Assembly: GCA_964058805.1 (NCBI GenBank)
Contig: CAXKVV010001356.1
Location: 1-58,065, forward strand
Direction of reading: 5' to 3'
Length of the DNA stretch: 58,065 bases
Origin: Schoenoplectus triqueter
Lineage: Eukaryota; Streptophyta; Magnoliopsida; Poales; Cyperaceae
Of the stretch, positions 46,501 through 57,145 are shown piece by piece. Every line of letters begins with the position of its first letter. The stretch's first letter is position 1. The notes under the pieces were generated by a model. It ran no database searches. It had not been told where the DNA came from and saw nothing but the letters and a program-made list of their open reading frames with translations. The translations under genes were made by a program, and so were the position numbers.

Positions 46501-49500
46501 TATCTCTCTCTTTGGGTGGCTTAGGACAAGCTTTGCTCAAGTGGCTCACTTCTCCGCAGTTGTAGCACTTTCGAGTCTCCCCCTGAACCCTTGTCATACC
46601 TGAGTTTGAGACCATCATTGTTGAACGCATCCCCACATCTCCTCTAGCATCTGAATGCAACTTCATGCGACTCTCTTCCTGCATCATAGTCGCAATAGTC
46701 TCATCTAGTGAAGGAATCCTCGCCTGCACTAGTAACATTGCACTTCTTTGCTCAAAAGCTGGATTCAACCTCCTCAGAAAGTGCATAGTTCTTCTCTGCG
46801 CATCTCGCTCCCTCCGAGGGCATGTAAATAAATAATTTTCGTATTATTAGTAGCAAGCAACACTAATAATAAAAATCTGCTCTCCTCCAATCCGGATCTT
46901 TACAGCATGCTATTGACGAGAAGTAGTCATAGTCTGTCCACAATCGCTCCAGATCTGTGACATACTCTTGGATTGATCTATCTCCTTGTACTACTGCTTC
47001 TATCTCACGCTCGATCTGAAACACCCTCATGTTATTCTCAGCACCTGCATAGATTTTCTTCAACTTAGCCCAGATGTCCTTCACACTCTGAATGCCATCG
47101 ACTGTGACAGCAATCGACGGAACCACAGAGTTGAGGAGCCAGTTATACAGCAACATGTGTATGGTCTTTCACTCATTCCACCCAACAATGTCTTGTTTCG
47201 ATTCCTCCTTTCCTGTCAGAAATCCTTCTAGATTCCTCCCAGCTAAAACACCTTTGATCCGACACGACCAACTCAGATATGTGGCTGGTCCATCAAATTT
47301 TAAATCCACGGTGGGAGATCTAACTTTACTGATTGTGGATGCATCGAGACCTCAGCTCCTTTTGACATTCTCATGAGCTCGAACAATGTCTTCACATCTG
47401 CTGGATCTAGCTTCGCAATAAGCTTCTCCATTGGTCCACCTTGTTCATCCATCAATCTCACTCATGTTATCTCCTCACCCTCCAATTTATCAATGCCTTC
47501 TCATACAGCTTACAGCATCCTCTTTTCTTTTTTTCTTTTTTTTTTTACATAATTGTGGTTGTGTAAGTGGAAAGGGAGGCGGAGCTTAATGACATCAGCG
47601 GCGGCGGCACCAGCGGCTGACAGAAGTGCAGGTGAGCAGCTGCGGTACTGTAGCACGCGGCTACTGTAGTTCATTTTTTTTTTGGCTAACCCTAATGCCT
47701 TGGCTCTAATACCAAGTTGAAATCTGAACTTATTCTTATTCAATCACTTTGAAGTCTATTATATAGACGTACAATAGGGTAAAATAAAAAAGAATACAAT
47801 TGAAAAGAAATCAATCACAAGTCCCTAATTTATACTAATCAATACTTTCTATATTTCAACAACATTGCTCTCCTTTGTAGCCTTATTTTCCAGACAATCC
47901 TGAGTAATTGCAACTGCTGAAACATAAAAATGTTCCTTCAGAACTACAGCAGCTAGGATGTGAAACCATGATTTGCAAATAAACATAAGAATCTACTACT
48001 ACACAATTTTTTGCAGTATTATATTAGGGTAAGTTGCAGATAACACCAGAATGCATATATACAGAGAATGCCAAGCATATTGGATATTAGTAACCACAAT
48101 TGTAAGAAAGAGGGAACCTGAGCAAATCATTTTCCTTCCCACAGTAGGGGCAATGATAGCTTCCATCAAGCCTCTTACCACCCTTTGCCATACCAATACC
48201 AGCCTTATCATGCTTCAAAGCACATTCGATATGGCATGACCTGTCACATGAATAACCTCCCTGGTATGGTGGATCGGAGTTACAAACCAGCCACAAACTT
48301 GGGTCCTTGTTCTCGTCGTACTTATAGCAGATACAACAAGAGCACCTTTTACAGAATGGGTCGGAAGCGTTATACCGGTATCTGCAAGCTACATTCTGAC
48401 ATAATCTTGTGTTAGAATTAGTACCAGCTGTACCATTACTTTTGACATCGCTATTTGGTGAGTCAGTAGGAGGTTGTGGTATAACACGAACAGGGGTGTC
48501 GGCCTTCCTCTGACGCTTCAGTGGCGATTGAGTCACTGGCTGGTCATCTTCTAGAAGATCATCAGGGTTTTTACCAGAGGTGACAAACTTGAAGAGGCAC
48601 TCCAGCATTCTTTGTTTAGAGAGACCAGTAAACTTCCGATCCTTTACTATGTCATGACATAAAATGTCTAAAATATCCTTGCGGGACCATGACTGGAGCT
48701 TCTCTTGTGCAGTATCAGGGATCTTGGACAGGTCACGTATGATTTGGATCTTCTGGTCAGTGCTCAGAGTGCGGCACTTAGATGGCTCTAGATTGCACGC
48801 TGGACAAGAATTAAGAATCATTCTGGGTAAATACTAGAGAAACTTTTGTAAGATATTGGAGGAATGATGGTGACTGTAAAAACACTACTATTACTATGAC
48901 AACAATATGGTTCAGTCAATCATGTATGTTTGACATTTTGGGCCTAATTTCCTCCATCTAACAACCCTTACATGAAAAAGTAGAACAAGGAGAACTTCAC
49001 CTAACATACCTAACAGATACGTAAAAATAATTACAACTAACAAGACACGTGTGCCTATAAACTCACTAATTATCAGATTTGAAACAAATTGAAAAAATAT
49101 ACAAATTTTAAAAAAGTGCTAAAGCATAAGCAATAGATTAAGAATCTCTTAATGTTAATCATCAAGGAATTATGTAAACTTCCTCTAATCAAAGTTCAAA
49201 TTAATCCAGACTAGGAATCTCTAAGCAAAAAAATAACAGCATAAACTTCCAGAACTTATAATTTAGGGAAAAAAAACTAAAAAAAAACAAGTTCTAGAAA
49301 CAGATACAAATGTTTTGTAACACATTCAATAATTAACCCCTGAAGAAACAAAATTATCATGACCCAATGCATCTCCAATTCAACACATCACCTGATTAAT
49401 CAATTGAACATGCATAAACAAAAATATAGAAGTTTTTTTTTTACTAAAACACATCCAATAATTAACACTTAAAGTACCAAAAGTATGTAGTTGAATGCAC

Positions 49501-50383
49501 GTCTAGCTCAATGCTCCATCTGATCGATCAATTCTCACATGCACAACCAATACCGTACCTTATCTTTTTCATGAAAAAAGGAAAGAAAAACTAAGAACCT
49601 TGATTTGAACATGGAAAACTGAATAGCACAGCATGCATTTCTCCTTTTTATAGAAAACACCAAGCAAATTAATAGAAAGGCCTTACAATTTGCAGTCGTG
49701 CTCACAATACAATGAATGGGTTTTAAGCTAAAGAGAAAAATCCCAAAATCTTAGACGATAATGCTCTAAGAAACTTGAGACTTTACTAAATAAATAAACT
49801 AACATGCAAAGGCAATTGCATTCTGCGCATCATGGCTTAAAAGCTGTCTCTCCTATTTAGATATAAAGCATGGTAAAAGAACATTGACTGGGCAGACTTA
49901 TTACTTCTACTTTACTGAAACAGTGAAACTGGAAACAGAAATTGTAAACCCAGGGAAATATAATCCGTCGCCCCTTTTGCTTTTAGAAAATATCATCTCT
50001 TCCAATAGATTCTGAAACAAATTATACAAGCTGAATGCAAAAAGTAAAGGTTGGAGAAATATTCTTATCTTTTATCAGCTCGAAGCAATCGATTTAAGCC
50101 AAAAAAAAACGAAAAAATAACAAAGATCCAGAAGAAAGTCACATCACAAAATAATTCCGAAATATCAACAAGGAAATAAGTTTAGATTCAAGTGAATTTA
50201 TTCAGGACCGCTAAATTTGGTCGCGATGCTACCAATCTCCACCAGCCAATTCGAGCTAAGAGCAAAAAAGCAATTAAAATCAGCCCGTACAATGCCCCCG
50301 GGTAAAAGGCCAAAAGCAAGTACAATACATAGATAAAATAACAAAAAACAATTACCAGAGAAGGAGAAATCCATGGGAGGCAT
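40570..50383 (-). CDS. VIL: VIN3-like (VEL family) PHD-finger protein
   Basis: Four exons, 50383-50356, 48799-48118, 42387-42071 and 41696-40570, give 717 aa, the usual length of VIN3-like proteins, which work with PRC2 in histone H3K27 methylation and flowering control. Seen: [10 protein letters not shown] start region, [12 protein letters not shown], basic LKRQRK (about 103-108), the VEL PHD finger with many Cys (about 143-232, [21 protein letters not shown]), exon 3 with [13 protein letters not shown] and [18 protein letters not shown], a fibronectin-III domain (LWHRKV to SYKFKLVAF, about 360-425), a Ser/Asp/Gly-rich linker, and the C-terminal VEL domain ending [10 protein letters not shown]. 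Intron 2 is 5.7 kb because a Copia element sits in it. The first exon (MPPMDFSFS) is inferred: it joins in frame, and the ATG at 48821 is the alternative start. A 7.4 kb MULE begins 259 bp upstream of the start codon. Confidence 0.88.
42762..42914 (-). repeat. 3' LTR of the Copia element
   Basis: It aligns with 47716-47861 over nearly its whole length; it carries AATACCGTGAAACC where the other copy has TTTGAAGTC. Its outer (left) end is degenerate (TATTACAAATC against the expected TGTTGAAATC). Confidence 0.8.
43080..44970 (-). pseudogene. Copia reverse transcriptase and RNase H, broken
   Basis: The hinge (44970-44417) is followed by RT pieces near 44290-43870 ([12 protein letters not shown], [28 protein letters not shown]) with in-frame stops. 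An open segment at 43861-43337 contains the catalytic YVDDMIITG, the [17 protein letters not shown] block and [20 protein letters not shown]. RNase H sequence continues to about 43080. Breaks between pieces show it cannot encode an active enzyme. Confidence 0.8.
45017..46290 (-). pseudogene. Copia protease and integrase region, broken
   Basis: A protease motif [12 protein letters not shown] is readable near 46190-46235. The gag-pre-integrase block ([20 protein letters not shown] and [14 protein letters not shown]) and integrase start ([20 protein letters not shown]) lie in 46141-45527. The integrase core continues after breaks, with [19 protein letters not shown] and KVFGCVCFV at 45277-45017. 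Several frame disruptions are present. Confidence 0.8.
46481..47200 (-). pseudogene. Copia gag, broken
   Basis: Two open pieces belong to one gag. The upstream piece (47156-46863) has [18 protein letters not shown] and [16 protein letters not shown], the Copia gag (UBN2-type) region. The downstream piece (46786-46481) ends with the zinc knuckle [15 protein letters not shown] stop or frameshift separates them near 46860-46790, so no full gag can be made. Confidence 0.8.
47716..47861 (-). repeat. 5' LTR of the Copia element
   Basis: On the minus strand it reads TGTTGAAATATAGAAAGTAT and onwards, ending GATTTCAAC directly before the primer-binding site. Confidence 0.8.
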
Positions 50384-50632
50384 CAGATCTCAACTGGATA
50401 TCTCCCCTTCTCTCACATGCGAGCTCCAAGGTCCAAGCTGTAGCCGTTCTCCTATCTTTCTTGCCTGCACGCTCATCAATTGAGACGAAGAAGAAAGAAA
50501 AAAAATTATATATAAAAAAATATGCGTTTTTTGCTTAAAACCCACTGATTCACCTAAAATTATATGTGTATAAATCAGGAGGGCTTACATATATATATGG
50601 CTATGACCTATTATTATGGTACTGTTTCCGAG
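50384..50632. promoter_or_regulatory. VIL 5' UTR and remaining native upstream DNA
   Basis: Only about 250 bp separate the inferred VIL start codon from the MULE target duplication. No strong core promoter motif on the minus strand was identified beyond AT-rich stretches near 50500-50590. Any more distal promoter is now on the far side of the 7.4 kb element or supplied by its end. Confidence 0.35.
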
Positions 50633-50641
50633 TCCCGACGC

Positions 50642-50790
50642 GGAATTTTTACTTAAACAGCCTAAAAGTTAAATTTAATTATACTAACGATCAAAGAAGC
50701 AAGTTATTTTCACAAACAGTCTAGACAAGGACGTGAGTTCAACTCACGCCCGAGAACCTAATTTTTGTCTGCCCGTGCCCTGCCCGAGCG
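50642..50790 (+). repeat. Left terminal inverted repeat of the 7.4 kb MULE
   Basis: The first 19 bp are identical to the inverted right end. Further matching blocks are spaced as in the right end, including a long palindrome at 50729-50751. Confidence 0.85.
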
Positions 50791-50904
50791 AAACTTTTAA
50801 CCTAAAGGGCGTGACCGGAATCAGCGCCCTTCAATGATTTTATGTCCCGACCCACTTGTCAGCGACAGAAAAACCCAAAGGGCGTGAGTTGAACTCACGC
50901 CCTT
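50729..50904. repeat. Left subterminal palindromes of the MULE
   Basis: Copies lie at 50729-50751 (loop TCA) and 50878-50904 (loop TGA). A decayed relative at about 50802-50829 keeps the outer AAAGGGCGTGA and GCGCCCTT but has a rearranged centre. Confidence 0.85.
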
Positions 50905-51593
50905 CAACTTATTTTTCCGCTGCTTTATTCTCAGCCGACCCCATCTCTCTCCTCTCACATTTCTTCTTCTTCCTTCGTCTCTTTCGACTTTTCCCTTCAC
51001 CCCCCTTTATCTCAAACCCTAAATCCTCCAAAAATCACTCAAAATCTTCCCATAAACCCCCTATTTAACCCCTTCCATCAATTCTCTCACACCATTTCTC
51101 TCTATTCCCCTCTAGTTCTCCCACCAAAATCCTTCTCATCTCTCACCATTCAAACCTCCATTAAAATTTAGTTTTAAGAGTTGAAGATCACCATTAGAAG
51201 CTGGTTTTGAAGGTATAAGTGAAGAAAAAATACCATAAGGTTAACAAATTATATTAATTTCTAATTTAGTTAATTCATTTTGTTTGATTAAGAGATGATG
51301 TAGTGTGATGATATTTAGTAATTTATGTTGTTAGAAAATATATTGTTAGAATTAGTATTTATTTAATTTACAAATATAATGTGATGATGTAATGGGATTA
51401 GAAATTAGGATTTTATTGGAATTATGGTTTATTAGAAATTAGGGTTTATTGGAATTAGGGTTCATTAATATTTCTTTATTTCTTTATTTATTTATTATAC
51501 ATATATAATAATTATGTAATGACAAATATAAGATATTGAATTGTGTACTAAATAGTTGTAAGATAATTTTGATAATTACTTAATTTATAGAAA

Positions 51594-53753
51594 ATGGCTC
51601 GAGGTGGTCGTGGTCGTGCTCGTGCTCGTGGTTGTGAGCGTCATGATGGCGCAGGGGAAGCTTACCAAGGCTCATTATTGACAAGAAATGAGATTCATGC
51701 GTCAAATCGAGCCTACCAGAATGTAAGTTTTATTTAAGTTATTTACTTATCATTTTATATTGAAAGGAAAATAATAATAGTTAGTTTTATTTGATAGCCC
51801 GAGATGATATTGAATACAAGAGCCACACGAATGAGATTCACGCCGAATGAACAAATAATGCCAATACTTGAAAGATTTGGTTTGGATTGGCTAGCAAGCA
51901 TCGGCACTATACAAATAGATCGAGACTTGGTAAGTGCAATTATAGAAAGGTGGAGACGTGAGACACACACATTTCATCTCCCTGTCGGTGAAATGACGGT
52001 GACATTAGAAGATGTGAGTTGTTTGTGGGGCCTACCAATCAACGGGTATCCAGTCATAGGGTTTGCAGATGATAATTGAGAGGAGGATGTGTTACAAGCT
52101 TTTGGTCGTCTTGAATGGGCTTCATTTCGTCGACCGCCAGGTACATATCACATGAGTACTAATTGGTTGTGCGAGCCATGGGTTCCGGCTCGAGAAAATG
52201 AAAATGATATAAGTCGTCCTTGTGCTAGATTACCTAATAATGCTGGTGCTCAAGAAGTTGGGTATTATGCGCGTGCGTATATGATGGATTTATTTTCTTC
52301 TGTTATGTTTCCAGACCATTCCGGGTATATTCAGACAATGTATCTCTAATTTATACGCAATATTGATAGCCCCCCTCGGTATAGTTGGGCTTCTGCGGTG
52401 CTTGCACATTTATATAGAGAGCTGTGTGAGGCTTCGGAGAATGATGCAACAGAGCTTTCGGGACCAATCATGTTGCTGCAAATGTGGGTTTGGACCCGAT
52501 TTCCCTTGGGAAGACTGACCCCTCATTTTTTACCAAATGGTTTACAAGGTGAAGCATTTGGGTCACATTGGAGAGCGCCCCATGTGTTTGCAGATGAACC
52601 CCATAGAAGTATTACATTATACAGACGTCGGATCGACACTTTAATTGACAGTGATGTAAACTGGTGGCCCTACCAGGCTGTGATGCAAGAGTTACCAGAT
52701 GTATGTCGTTTTGACACTGAGTGTGAGATGTGGTTCTATAATGGACCTTTAATTTTATTTTGGATGGTTGAGTGGTACACCCCGGAAAGAGTAATGCGAT
52801 AATTTGGTATAGAGCAACGTATTCCTCCCCCGCACCCAAATTTTCCAGATGGGTTACATAATATTCATCACGAGTCTCGCTCATAAATAATGTGGGATGT
52901 AAAGCATGCGGATTATGTTGAGTTATGGATGGTACGAATGCAGTACATTGTGTCGCATGACGAATTATGGGATGTGAGGACATGGCATAATTATATGGCA
53001 TGGTTTAATCGTGAAGGCATGCGGACCGTGTGGTGGCGTGGCTCGACCGCCGCCAATATTCATAATCATCCACCTGGTTCAAGATTACATTTAAGCTTCT
53101 CAATGAACAGTGAAACAGTGCAGCAAACGATAAATTATTATTACTCTTTTTATTTCGTATCAAGTTTTATGATCTAGGGTTTATTTATTTATTATAGTAT
53201 TTCTTTATTGCAGGTTATTCGTAATTTGGCACTAGCAAGGGATGCTGTGGGAGCCTTAGCAAGCCAAGCAATACGTGCATTTGCTAGACGTGTTCTACGT
53301 ACGTGCAGAGGAAACTTAGAAGATGTTAACCAAGGAGCGGTTTTCAATCAATTCATGCAACAACATAACATACAGGAGGACGACTTCGAGCCGTCACTAG
53401 CCGAGAGCATGCGTGTCTGTCCCGGAGACTATGATTGGATGAACCAATTGCTTGGATCGAATTATGCTAGCTTTATGCCGGTTGGACCATTGTACCGACC
53501 GGAATCCGCACAACTTTCACAAGGTGTATGGAATCATGGAGAATCTTCTAACCAAGGCGTGCATGAGTGAGGTGAATCTTCTATTCAACCACCTACTCAA
53601 GAGCCATATTCTCAAGTTGAAGATCCGACACAAGGTACGCATGTGGCTCAAGAGCAGCGTCCACGTAGGCAGGCCAGGCCACGGGATGCATTTACTTCAT
53701 CGGCATATGACACATTTGGTCGTGGGAGAAATAGGGGCCGGGGTAGAAATTAG
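51594..53753 (+). pseudogene. Plant mobile domain (PMD; MAIN/MAIL-like) gene with five premature stops
   Basis: Exons 51594-51722, 51798-53117 and 53214-53753 join in phase 0. The N-terminus is Arg/Gly-rich (GGRGRARARG). The PMD follows with FTPNEQIMPILERFGLDWL, FHLPVGEMTVTLEDVSCLWG, LPINGYPVIG, YSWASAVLAHLYRELCEAS, WVWTRFPLGR, DVNWWPYQAV and WFYNGPLILFWMVEW; it ends GRGRNRGRGRN. This matches transposon-borne relatives of MAIN/MAIL1, nuclear proteins needed for meristem maintenance and transposon silencing. In-frame stops are TGA 52077, TAA 52347, TAA 52800, TAA 52884 and TGA 53568. Several are explained by one C-to-T or G-to-A change (Trp to TGA, Gln to TAA). No frameshift is seen across the gene. 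Confidence 0.85.
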
Positions 53754-53976
53754 GTTTAGGGTTTGTTTGAATGAAGTTTGTGATGTTTGAATGATTAGGG
53801 TTTAGTTAATTAGGTACTTATGGTGTTATTTAGTTAATTGAACAATTTGTGATGTATTAACTAATTAAATGAACTTTGTGATGTATTATATGTTGATGGT
53901 ATTTATTTATTTCTGTGTTAAATATATAATTTGTGTGATGTATTATCTGGAATTAGGGTTGGGAAAGAAAAGCCTT

Positions 53977-54371
53977 AAAGGGCGTGAGTCCAACTCACGC
54001 CCTTGAGAGCTGATTGCGCTCTGGAATCAGGGTTGGAGGGAAAACCCTTAAAGGGCGTGAGTTGGACTCACGCCCTTGCGAGGTGATTGCGCTCTGGAAC
54101 CAGGGTTGGAGGGAAAAGCCTTAAAGGGCGTGAGTTGGACTCACGCCCTTGCGAGGTGATTGCGCTCTGGAACCAGGGTTGCGAGGGAAAAGCCTTATAA
54201 GGTGTGAGTCCAACTCACGCCCTTGAGAGGTGATTGCACTCTGGAATCAGGGTTGGAGGGAAAACCCTTAAAGGGCGTGAGTTGGACTCACGCCCTTGAG
54301 AGGTGATTGCGCTCTGGAAGCAGGGTTGCGAGGGAAAACCTTAAAGGGCGTGAGTCCAACTCACGCCCTTG
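53977..54371 (+). repeat. Tandem array of six 73-bp units, each with a 27-bp palindrome
   Basis: Units start at 53977, 54050, 54123, 54197, 54270 and 54343 (spacing 73, 73, 74, 73, 73); the last is partial. Each begins with arms AAGGGCGTGAGT and ACTCACGCCCTT around a 3-nt loop, then GAGAGGTGATTGCGCTCTGG, a CAGGGTTGGAGGG-type stretch, and AAAACCCTT. Unit 4 has a damaged left arm (ATAAGGTGTGAGT). Loops are CCA, TGG, TGG, CCA, TGG, CCA in order. The array lies between the 3' ends of the two converging MULE genes. Confidence 0.93.
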
Positions 54372-54679
54372 AGACCTAGATTGCGCCCTTTAGTTAACCA
54401 CCTACATTCTATTTTTTCTAATATCCCATATTACTATATAATACAATTAAATACTCAACCTTTCTATTACAATCAAATACTCGACCTTTATAATCAAATT
54501 AATAAAGTACTCAATCTTTATAACTAAATAATAAAAGGTACAATACAAAATTTAATTAATAGATAATACAATAATTACTTAACTACTACATTAATAGAGA
54601 ATACAAAGCATTCATTTGCTTCCTTCTGCATATTGAAATAGCGCAATCAAGCATCTACAATAAAAAAATAAGTCATTAA
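54372..54679. other. Spacer between array and transposase 3' end
   Basis: AT-rich sequence with short TACTCAAC/CTTTATAA-type repeats; no gene. It probably contains the 3' region of the transposase transcript. Confidence 0.4.
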
Positions 54680-57145
54680 TTAAATTGAATAGCAAAAATA
54701 ATGATAATTAAAGCTGTGATTTTCAGTAGTACCTTCATTATTCGGGTTAGCAGTACAAGTCATTCGACTATGTCCTTGTTGGCCACACCGTGTGCATCTA
54801 TAGGTGTGTTTTTCTTGACTCATCTCATCCATTTCATTATGAATTCGTATGTGTTGTCGGCTACCCGTCTTGATCATGTACATCGAAGGATCCAGAACAA
54901 GTGTGGGTCCTTCGTGTTGTGGTCATGTTTCACAGTTCCCATAATAATAAAATTCAGGTTCCCATGTTGCCATCAATTCACTCGCACGGAGAAAAGGGAC
55001 CACGTGTTGGTTGCTATTTATTCCTTGTGTTGCACAAGCCGCTAACACATGAGAACACGGTACACCTGTCAATTGTGGTTTTTGACATGTACATGTCCCT
55101 CCCTGGGTTTCTAGTCTAACCCAATGTTTTTTTTCACCTTTAATTTTATTTTCCTCCATTCGTTCCTTAGTTATAATCTCATATTTTCGGGCATCTCTAT
55201 AAGGAGTGACTTTGTGTGTGTTTCCTTTTAATCGTCTTTTTTCTAGTAATATCTCAACCTTTCGGGCAAAGACAAGATTTTCATTAATAATTTGTTCTGT
55301 TTTGGTTCTCCTCTCCGCAAAATATTTGACCAATTTATAAAATGTGATCTCAATAATAGAGGTTACCGGTAATTCTCTAGCTTCTTTAAAAACATTGTTA
55401 AGTGATTTAGGACCATTAGTTGTTAATATTCCCCAACGTCGACCGCCTTGGTCATAAGAATATGCCCACAGATCATAACGTGGGTCATGATTCTCATCGA
55501 CTCTGCCAATATCATTTAACCACTTTACCGCTTCAGGGTTCTTTTGTTCTAACATTCTCATTCTCATTTGAAACTTACGTGGTTGATTTTGTCGAATAAC
55601 AAACCTAACCCTCTTAGTAAGCTCCTTGTTTTTAAAATGACGCTGAAAATTTTGACAAATATGTCTAGAACAATACCTGTGGAATGCCTCTCTAGCATCC
55701 TCATGCCAGCCAAGACCTGTTTCTCGAAAAACTCTTAAAATTGACGCTTGTCTATCTAAAATCACACATACTACCCTAGAGCCAATAACTTGTTGACGAA
55801 TAAATTTCATGAATATCTCCCAAGATAGATTAGTCTACTTATCAAATAATCCAAAAACAAGCGGTATCAGTTGGTCTTCGGCATCATAGCCGCAAGCCGT
55901 CATGAGTCTTCCTTTGTATCTACCCAAAAGAAAGGTGGCATCGATACCAATGACAGGTCTATAATGTTTAAAGGCTCTAATAGGCAGACCAAATGCCCAA
56001 CATACACCTTGAAAAAACTTATAATTATTTGTTGGTATAGCGAACCACTCAACCTTTGTGCCCAGATTATTATTTTGCATTGCTCCCAATAAGGGAACAA
56101 TTAGATTATAAGCTTGCTTCCAACCTCCAAATAACTGTGCAATTGTAATTTCCTTCGCACGCCAACATTTCACATAATTAACCTTGAAATGATACATTTG
56201 CTCCACCATTACCTTAATATCTATGATTTTGTATTTCACATTGGCTTTCACATGCTCCCGTATTAATGATGCTATGAAAGACGCTGTGATATACGGATGC
56301 TCTAGTCTATCCCCCGAGATAACACATGAGTGTGATCCTTTTTGTGTCTTTATTACAAAAACGTCATCATAACTTCAACGAATTGCATACAACCTCCATT
56401 TACAATTTTGATTCGTGCATACAACATTATACACTTGCTTGTTGGTCTTTTTAGCAAGAAATGTACGGTTTGCTCTAATATGAAAATCATGCACTACCCA
56501 TTTCAAATGATCCTTAGTACGAAATACTTGGTCAACTGCTAAGTTATCGTCAGTTGCATAATTCATATCATTAAAGTAGTTATCATCACAAATAAATTCT
56601 ACAATTCCTTCTATGGAGTTAAATGATGCAACTGGGTGTGAATCTGAGCGGTCCTTGAGTAGCCATCCGGGATAATTATCATTGTTATCCATGTTAAACT
56701 CCTCCTCAACAATATCTTCATTGATTTCATCCATATCATTAAAATTCATAAAATTAAATTGTTCATCAGAGCAGGTATTACCAATCGAAGTATCATCTGA
56801 TGATATCATATTTTCAACTCTTTCAAAAGGAGAAATGTCATCTAATGTGATATCAAACTCGAATGCACATGCATCCGCATCCGCATCCGCATCGCTATTA
56901 GAATCAAGAGATAGGTGCATATGCATTGTAGGATTTGGTGAATATGATGGTCTTTGATGTTCTTCGTATGGTGTGTCTCGACTGCTACTAGCAAATATTT
57001 GTGTTAATCTGGGTTGAGAAATATTTGTTCCCAATTTTGATTCCGGGTCCACAAATAATTCTATCACCTTCCAATTACCCATATTTTCTACAATAAATCT
57101 CCAAGTTTCGTTGTTCAATAACTCAATCTCGATAAAAAAACACAT
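54680..57145 (-). pseudogene. mudrA: mudrA-like (MURA) transposase with three nonsense codons
   Basis: A single minus-strand frame of 822 codons, from ATG 57145 to the stop at 54680, is interrupted only by stops at 56375-56377 (TGA), 55835-55837 (TAG) and 54923-54925 (TGA). Domains: an acidic Asp/Asn-rich N-terminus with a short (DA)n run, the MuDR N-terminal domain (CKWRLYAIR, then GSHSCVISGDR), the MULE catalytic region with VIGIDATFL (Asp about 402) and VILDRQASIL (Asp about 464), CSRHICQNF, a SWIM zinc finger (Cys 685/687/697, His 699) and a C-terminal CCHC knuckle CTRCGQQGHSRMTC. It catalyses cut-and-paste transposition in functional relatives. The stops fit CGA to TGA, GAG to TAG and TGG to TGA. 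No frameshift is visible. Confidence 0.9.

Larger units (their letters stand above)
42762..47861 (-). mobile_element. Ty1/Copia LTR retrotransposon, about 5.1 kb, in VIL intron 2
   Basis: Short LTRs (about 145-153 bp) at 42762-42914 and 47716-47861 share more than 100 bp including CTATTATATAGACGTACAAT and end TTTCAACA on the plus strand. Read on the minus strand, the element starts TGTTGAAATATAG. The primer-binding site is CTTGGTATTAGAG (about 47703-47715). A polypurine tract (GAGGGAGAG) abuts the 3' LTR at about 42915-42931. Domain order gag, protease, integrase, RT, RNase H is Copia order. The reading frames are broken in several places. It lies in the same orientation as the host gene, and LTR divergence (several substitutions and indels) says the insertion is not brand-new. 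Flanks CATTT/CATTG are a weak 5-bp duplication. Confidence 0.9.

Noticed and set aside
48800..48821. ATG at 48821 as the VIL start
   Set aside because: Possible, but the CCAG at 48800 makes a good acceptor and joins in frame to the exon at 50383-50356, giving a family-like N-terminus; kept only as an alternative.
53977..54371. CRISPR-like regular repeat array
   Set aside because: Plant nuclear context, spacers are as conserved as the palindromes (true 73-bp tandem repeats), and no cas genes are present.
56682..56957. Plus-strand Ser-rich open frame of 91 codons
   Set aside because: Antisense shadow of the acidic N-terminus of the mudrA transposase.
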